A DNA stretch of 20,324 nucleotides from contig DFKT01000074.1 in the NCBI GenBank assembly GCA_002373595.1, positions 1 to 20,324 of the forward strand. The letters run 5' to 3'. A model generated the notes under the pieces. The model did no database searches, was not told the origin of the DNA, and saw only the letters and a list, made by a program, of their open reading frames with translations. Position 1 is the first letter of the stretch. Each line of letters begins with the position of its first letter. This document shows, piece by piece, positions 16,396-20,324 of this stretch. A program made the position numbers and the translations under genes. Origin of the DNA: Lachnospiraceae bacterium UBA3638. GTDB taxonomy: Bacteria > Bacillota > Clostridia > Lachnospirales > Lachnospiraceae.

Positions 16396-16653
16396 TTATC
16401 TGGATTCCGTGAGGAACTTTGAGATGGCGGAAAGAGCGGCATCTTCGTCATTTCCGTCAACACTTATCTCGACATCATCACCGTCGGCAAGTCCAAGGCT
16501 CATCATACCCATGATACTCTTGGCATTGACCTTGCGGCCTACGGATTCTACATAGATGCTGCTGTCAAACTTGCTCGCCTCCTGAACGAGAAGCGCGATA
16601 GGGCTCGCTTCAAGTGCGATATTAAGCTTGCATTTTACGGTCTGCGTCTTCAT
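16396..16653 (-). CDS. HPr-like protein lacking His15 (Crh-like)
   Basis: The 85-residue protein aligns without gaps to HPr of the phosphotransferase system. At the PTS phosphorylation site, where HPr has GLHxRPA, this protein reads ALEASPI, so His15 is Glu15 and Arg17 is Ser17. It therefore should not pass phosphate from enzyme I to EII proteins. The HPr-kinase site is intact: Ser46 within NAKSIMGMMSLG (43-54). This is the pattern of Bacillus Crh, a regulatory HPr paralogue with Gln15 that binds CcpA when phosphorylated at Ser46. The place directly downstream of whiA is also the place of crh in B. subtilis. It starts one base after the whiA stop. A Crh-like role is inferred; a true ptsH is expected elsewhere. 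Confidence 0.9.
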   Translation of the reverse strand: MKTQTVKCKLNIALEASPIALLVQEASKFDSSIYVESVGRKVNAKSIMGMMSLGLADGDDVEISVDGNDEDAALSAISKFLTESR

Positions 16654-16654
16654 T

Positions 16655-17515
16655 TTACAACTCTCCCCTGATACTGTCTGCTATTTCCACAAGCTTCCTG
16701 AGCCTGTGATTAACTCCCGATTTTCCGACCGGCGGATTTAGCTTCTCGCCGAGAGCCGCCAAAGGAAGCTCGGGATATTCCATTCTGATCTGTGCCATCT
16801 CGCGGAGTTCCGATGAAAGCTCGAGATACTCCGGGCGATTACTTAAGAATTCGATCGCTTCTATCTGTCTTGCACTTGCCTCTGCTGTTTTTCTGATATT
16901 GGAAGTCTCGCAATTGACTCTGCGATTGACGGTGTTCCCGATCTCTTTGTATATACGGGCATTTTCAAGTTCCATCAATGCCTTCGGCGCTTCCATTATA
17001 CCGAGCATGAGTGCGGTGCTCTCTCCGTCCCTGATATATACGACCTGGGAGCCGTTCCTGGCAGTGATCCTGCACTCGACTCCAAAGCTCTTAATGATCT
17101 CCCAGAGCTGAACCGCCTTCTCACTGTCCGGGCAGGTAAACTCGATATTGTATCCTTTGCTCGGATCGTTGATCGAGCCGACTGCCAGAAATGCACCTCT
17201 TAGAAATGCTCTCCTGCAGCACTGATTCTTGATCAGCATGGCTCCGACAGGCTTGGAAAGATCGCCCATCTTCTCGGTAAAGCGCTCATATTCTTTTTCG
17301 TCTTGTGTTATGTTAAAGGTTTTTCCGAGTAATGTAAAGCCCTTATTTACCACCGGGCCCTTCTCGGTCTGAAACCCTATCGTATATACACCGTCACTGT
17401 CCCTGCCGACCTGTCCTACGAAATGAAGCAATGCGGCGAGCTCCGCCAGCTGGCAATGTCTCGCGGTCGGCATCCTCTCGGACAGTTCTTTCTTGACCTC
17501 ACCGGAAAAAGACAT
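16655..17515 (-). CDS. whiA: DNA-binding protein WhiA
   Basis: WhiA is a conserved Gram-positive DNA-binding protein: a sporulation regulator in Streptomyces, and linked to cell division and chromosome segregation in Bacillus. The 286-residue product has the usual parts: an N-terminal degenerate LAGLIDADG-like fold (with CCRRAFLRGAFLAVGSIND, 99-117), a linker with RRVNCETSNIRKTAEA (198-213), and a C-terminal helix-turn-helix ending PPVGKSGVNHRLRKLVEIAD (261-280). GGAGG precedes the ATG by five bases. It follows rapZ after 15 bases. The yvcK gene that often lies between rapZ and whiA in Bacillota is not present here. Confidence 0.96.
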   Translation of the reverse strand: MSFSGEVKKELSERMPTARHCQLAELAALLHFVGQVGRDSDGVYTIGFQTEKGPVVNKGFTLLGKTFNITQDEKEYERFTEKMGDLSKPVGAMLIKNQCCRRAFLRGAFLAVGSINDPSKGYNIEFTCPDSEKAVQLWEIIKSFGVECRITARNGSQVVYIRDGESTALMLGIMEAPKALMELENARIYKEIGNTVNRRVNCETSNIRKTAEASARQIEAIEFLSNRPEYLELSSELREMAQIRMEYPELPLAALGEKLNPPVGKSGVNHRLRKLVEIADSIRGEL

Positions 17516-17530
17516 CTATCCCTCCGCGAA

Positions 17531-18397
17531 CTATTTGCCCTGCGCCTTTACATCCCTGTGAATGAGACGCACATTAACATTCTCAAGCGCTTTAAGCCTG
17601 TCATATATGCCCTTGGCGAGAGTTACACTTCTGTGCTTTCCGCCGGTACATCCTATACCGATGACGAGGTTGTACTTTCCTTCCTGGATATATTTCGGAA
17701 TAAGGAATGTCAGCATGTCTTCGAGTTTGTCGAGGAAGATCCCGGCATCCTCAAAAGACATGACATAATCCCTGACTTCCTGATCAAGTCCCGTCTTGGT
17801 CCTCAGCTCATCGATGTAGTAAGGGTTGGGTAAGAATCTGACATCGAATACGAGGTCTGCATCGGCGGGTATTCCGTGCTTATATCCAAAGGAAAGGACG
17901 TTGATCCTGAAGTTTCCGAAACTGTCGCCCGATGCAAATATCTCATCGAGCTTCTCTTTGAGCTCTCTGGTAAGGAGAGTGCTCGTATCAAATACATATG
18001 TCGCACGCCCTCTGATATCCGAGAGCGCTTCTCTCTCTTTCGTGACGCCATCCTCTATCCTGCCGTCTGCAGCCATGGGATGAACGCGTCTGGTCTCTTT
18101 GTAACGCTTGATGATGGTCTGGTCACTCGCTTCGAGGAAGATGACCTCCACCTGGTATCCGCTGGAATTAAGCTTATCCAGCATGACGGGGAGCTGCTCG
18201 ATCGCGCCTACACTTCTCGCATCAAGTCCCAGAGCGACCTTGGTGAGCTCACTTCCGGGAAGGGATGCCAGCTCGGCGAATTTGTCGACGAGACCTACGG
18301 GAAGATTGTCAACACAATAAAACCCGATATCCTCGAGCATTTTCATTGCTGTTCTCTTTCCGCTGCCACTCATTCCGGTGACGATTACAAATCTCAT
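17531..18397 (-). CDS. rapZ: RNase adapter protein RapZ (YvcJ, nucleotide-binding)
   Basis: RapZ/YvcJ proteins bind ATP or GTP. In E. coli RapZ guides RNase E to the GlmZ small RNA and so controls amino-sugar supply; in Bacillota the role is less clear, though YvcJ affects competence. The 288 residues include a P-loop GMSGSGKR (8-15), CVDNLP (28-33), RRVHP (103-107), SFGYKHG (169-175), DVRFLPNP (185-192) and the C-terminal GCTGGKHRS (249-257). The P-loop has Arg at the place of the usual Ser/Thr after Lys, followed by Thr; nucleotide binding may be altered. A GGAGG-type site overlaps the gap after murB (13 bases). Its pairing with murB, whiA and an HPr-like gene is typical of Clostridia. Confidence 0.95.
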   Translation of the reverse strand: MRFVIVTGMSGSGKRTAMKMLEDIGFYCVDNLPVGLVDKFAELASLPGSELTKVALGLDARSVGAIEQLPVMLDKLNSSGYQVEVIFLEASDQTIIKRYKETRRVHPMAADGRIEDGVTKEREALSDIRGRATYVFDTSTLLTRELKEKLDEIFASGDSFGNFRINVLSFGYKHGIPADADLVFDVRFLPNPYYIDELRTKTGLDQEVRDYVMSFEDAGIFLDKLEDMLTFLIPKYIQEGKYNLVIGIGCTGGKHRSVTLAKGIYDRLKALENVNVRLIHRDVKAQGK

Positions 18398-18410
18398 CTC
18401 CGCCTCCGCC

Positions 18411-19343
18411 TTATCCGAGTACGACTATCTCAGGCTCAAGCATGATACCCGATTTTTCAAACACGGTCTTCATCACGTAGGTCATCAGATTTACGATATC
18501 GGTCGCGGTCGCATTTCCTGTATTAACTATAAAGCCGCAATGCTTCTCGGAAACCTCCGCTCCTCCTATCCTATATCCGCGCAGTCCGGCTTCCATGATA
18601 AGCTTGCCTGCGTAGTTTCCTTCAGGTCTCTTGAATGTGCTGCCTGCGCTGGGAAGTTCAAGCGGCTGCTTCTCTCTCCTTAATGCGGCAAGCTCATCCA
18701 TTCTGACAAATATGTCGTTTTTATCTCCGCGTGTGAGTTTGATCACAACTTTGGTAACGATAAGTTTCTCGTTTTGGATACGGCTCGTGCGATATCCGAA
18801 TGCCATATCCCTCGCCCTTATCTCCCTGGGCTCTCCGTTCTCTCCGATCACAGTGACGGTCTCGATGATATCTTTCATCTCACCGCCGTAAGCTCCGGCA
18901 TTCATTGCGACAGCTCCACCGACAGATCCGGGGATGCCTGCAGCGAATTCCATTCCTTTAAGGCCGGCATTTGCAGCCTCTCTGGCCACACTTGAAAGCG
19001 ATGCTCCGGCATACGCTATTATCCTGTCACCTTCGACTATTGTCTTATTGAATTTCTTTCCGACATGGATCACGACACCTTTATAACCGGTATCCTTTAC
19101 CAGAGTATTGGTGCCGTTGCCGAGTATGAAGAAAGGTACATTCTTCTCGAAAAGACGCATAGCCGCGATAGCGATCTGCTCATCCGTCTCGGGCTCAACC
19201 AAAACAGAAGCCTTTCCTCCCGCCTTGAAAGAAGTAAGACCTGACATATCGGCATCCGTATAGATAGCATTCCTCGGTACCACCTCCTCGAGGATCTGCA
19301 GTACGGTATTATCTATTGACTGCGGATTACCGGGATTTAACAT
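18411..19343 (-). CDS. murB: UDP-N-acetylenolpyruvoylglucosamine reductase MurB
   Basis: MurB is the FAD- and NADPH-dependent enzyme that makes UDP-N-acetylmuramic acid, the second step of peptidoglycan precursor synthesis. The 310-residue product has the FAD-binding part (SFKAGGKASVLVEP, 38-51; LGNGTNTLV, 74-82; AGIPGSVGGAVAMNAGAYGG, 135-154) and the catalytic part. The latter has FGYRTSRI with Arg185, the proton-donor Ser235 in PSAGSTFKRP (231-240) and the terminal LEPEI Glu (303-306). The single GYR pattern and compact C-terminus fit the type IIb MurB of Gram-positives. The ATG shares one base with the glucokinase stop (TAATG), so translation is probably coupled. Confidence 0.96.
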   Translation of the reverse strand: MLNPGNPQSIDNTVLQILEEVVPRNAIYTDADMSGLTSFKAGGKASVLVEPETDEQIAIAAMRLFEKNVPFFILGNGTNTLVKDTGYKGVVIHVGKKFNKTIVEGDRIIAYAGASLSSVAREAANAGLKGMEFAAGIPGSVGGAVAMNAGAYGGEMKDIIETVTVIGENGEPREIRARDMAFGYRTSRIQNEKLIVTKVVIKLTRGDKNDIFVRMDELAALRREKQPLELPSAGSTFKRPEGNYAGKLIMEAGLRGYRIGGAEVSEKHCGFIVNTGNATATDIVNLMTYVMKTVFEKSGIMLEPEIVVLG

Positions 19344-20293
19344 TAATCCATAGCTCCTAAGATAAGTCCTGCGCTTCCGTAGATACCTGCATCATTTCCA
19401 AGCTCTGCAAGTTTGAACTCGACATTCTTGCAGGGAGGGAATACATACTTCAGGAAAACAGGCTCTATATAAGGGATAAGGAGGTCACCTGCCTTGGATA
19501 CACCTCCTCCGATGAGGATGATCTCGGGGTTAACGACATTGGCAACTGCTGCCAGTCCCTTGCCGAGATAGTATCCGAAGCGCTCTGCGATCTCTATGGC
19601 AACAGCATCGCCTGCTCTTACTGCATCAAATACTTCCTTGGCGCTGAGCTCAACATTTCTAAGGCTGCTGGGCTTATCATCCTTGGCAAGTCTTCTCTTG
19701 GCAAGTCTTACAACACCCGTTGCGGATGCATACTGCTCGAGGCATCCCTCGTGTCCGCAGTTGCACTTCTCGGTCTCATCATCCTCTATATGGATATGTC
19801 CGATCTCACCGCCTGCTCCGTTTGCTCCGGTGACAATTTTGCCTCCTACGATGATACCGCCGCCGACTCCGGTTCCGAGAGTGACGGCTACCATATTCTT
19901 GCAGCCCTTGCCGCCGCCCTTCCATGCCTCGCCGTACGCTGCGACATTGGCATCGTTGGCAGCCTTTACCTTGATACCGCCGGTGAGCTCCTCAAGAGTG
20001 GTGCGGAGATTGAAAACACCCCATCCGAGATTGACTGCTCCTCCGGTCATAACACCGTCCTCATCGGTCGCACCGGGCGCTCCGATACCGATACCGATGA
20101 CATCATCCTTAGCGATGCTCTTCTCAGCCATCTTAGCCTTTATGCTGTCGGCTACATCGGGTACTATTTTCTCTCCGTGATCAGCTGTCACTGTGGGGAT
20201 CTCCCACTTATCCATAAGCTCTCCTGCCTCGGTAAAGAGTCCGAGCTTAACGGTTGTTCCTCCGATATCTACGCCAAATACATACTTGCTCAT
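19343..20293 (-). CDS. glk: ROK-family glucokinase
   Basis: The enzyme phosphorylates glucose to glucose-6-phosphate using ATP. The 316-residue product starts with the ATP phosphate loop DIGGTTVKLG (9-18). It has the sugar-binding NDAN (113-116) and GTGVGGG (140-146), the GEIGH motif (162-166), and the ROK zinc site CNCGHEGCLE (177-186, Cys177, Cys179, Cys184). There is no N-terminal DNA-binding domain, so it is a kinase and not a ROK repressor. GAGGAAG lies five bases before the ATG. Another ROK sugar kinase activity (mannose, allose) cannot be excluded, but the sequence fits Gram-positive glucokinase best. It is the first visible gene of the murB-rapZ-whiA operon; the promoter region is mostly outside the window. 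Confidence 0.92.
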   Translation of the reverse strand: MSKYVFGVDIGGTTVKLGLFTEAGELMDKWEIPTVTADHGEKIVPDVADSIKAKMAEKSIAKDDVIGIGIGAPGATDEDGVMTGGAVNLGWGVFNLRTTLEELTGGIKVKAANDANVAAYGEAWKGGGKGCKNMVAVTLGTGVGGGIIVGGKIVTGANGAGGEIGHIHIEDDETEKCNCGHEGCLEQYASATGVVRLAKRRLAKDDKPSSLRNVELSAKEVFDAVRAGDAVAIEIAERFGYYLGKGLAAVANVVNPEIILIGGGVSKAGDLLIPYIEPVFLKYVFPPCKNVEFKLAELGNDAGIYGSAGLILGAMD

Positions 20294-20324
20294 CTTATCT
20301 TCCTCGTATTATATAGTCATACCC

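Noticed and set aside
16386..16463. N-terminal extension of the lipid kinase by 26 codons
   Set aside because: The extension is a frame-shifted reading of the HPr-like gene; the family N-terminus begins at the ATG at 16385.
19596..20180. Open frame of 194 codons on the plus strand
   Set aside because: It is antisense to glucokinase; the Pro/Ala/Ser-rich translation is what the reverse of Gly-rich motifs produces.
20305..20313. TATAAT upstream of glucokinase as a promoter
   Set aside because: Transcription would start inside the ribosome binding site, and the -35 would lie outside the window; it cannot be supported.
1..20324. CRISPR arrays, tRNA or rRNA genes, insertion sequences, integrase
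   Set aside because: I looked for regular repeats, cloverleaf-like segments and transposase motifs on both strands and saw none.

Overview
The window looks like a chromosome segment from a Gram-positive, low-to-middle GC bacterium of the class Clostridia (Bacillota). The evidence is the murB-rapZ-whiA-HPr gene order, an HPr-type protein with a conserved regulatory Ser46, a PC4/YdbC homologue, a long EpsC-type serine acetyltransferase, and strong AAGGAGG-type ribosome binding sites. A Lachnospiraceae-like origin is a guess. Almost everything is on the minus strand; tadA is the only plus-strand gene.

Region 1 (1-9295) is visibly richer in A+T than the rest and holds a very compact array. In transcription order it contains a 2036-residue SF1 helicase-nuclease with N-terminal SWIM zinc-finger and transglutaminase-like regions, a soluble FtsK/SpoIIIE-type DNA translocase, the type I methyltransferase HsdM, and the first 178 residues of the specificity subunit HsdS, which runs off the left edge. 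Successive genes overlap by 4, 11 and 11 bases. No hsdR is visible; whether one follows hsdS cannot be seen. I read this as a candidate anti-phage or anti-plasmid defence system: a type I modification and recognition module joined to two extra DNA motors, one carrying a nuclease-like fold. This is the most interesting part of the window.

Region 2 (9326-10034) is a junction zone with two small genes: a YdbC/PC4 single-stranded DNA-binding protein, only 30 bases upstream of the helicase and probably co-transcribed with it, and a membrane-anchored LysM protein.

Region 3 (10136-12935) is a cysE-prmA-rsmE operon (cysteine biosynthesis, ribosomal protein L11 methylation, 16S rRNA methylation) that ends at a clear intrinsic terminator. 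Divergent from it is tadA (tRNA wobble adenosine deaminase), which converges on and overlaps a two-part GNAT acetyltransferase gene.

Region 4 (14450-15460) is a stand-alone class II fructose-bisphosphate aldolase gene with its own extended -10 promoter and terminator.

Region 5 (15456-20293) is a tight operon: ROK glucokinase, murB, rapZ, whiA, an HPr-like protein and a diacylglycerol-kinase-type lipid kinase. It joins sugar phosphorylation, peptidoglycan precursor synthesis and regulatory genes. The HPr-like protein has lost the PTS phosphorylation site His15 (Glu there) but keeps Ser46, which makes it Crh-like, and it lies in the place where crh lies in Bacillus subtilis. The yvcK gene that often separates rapZ and whiA is absent here. 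No tRNA, rRNA, CRISPR array, insertion sequence or integrase was found, and there is no gene-free stretch longer than 300 bases.
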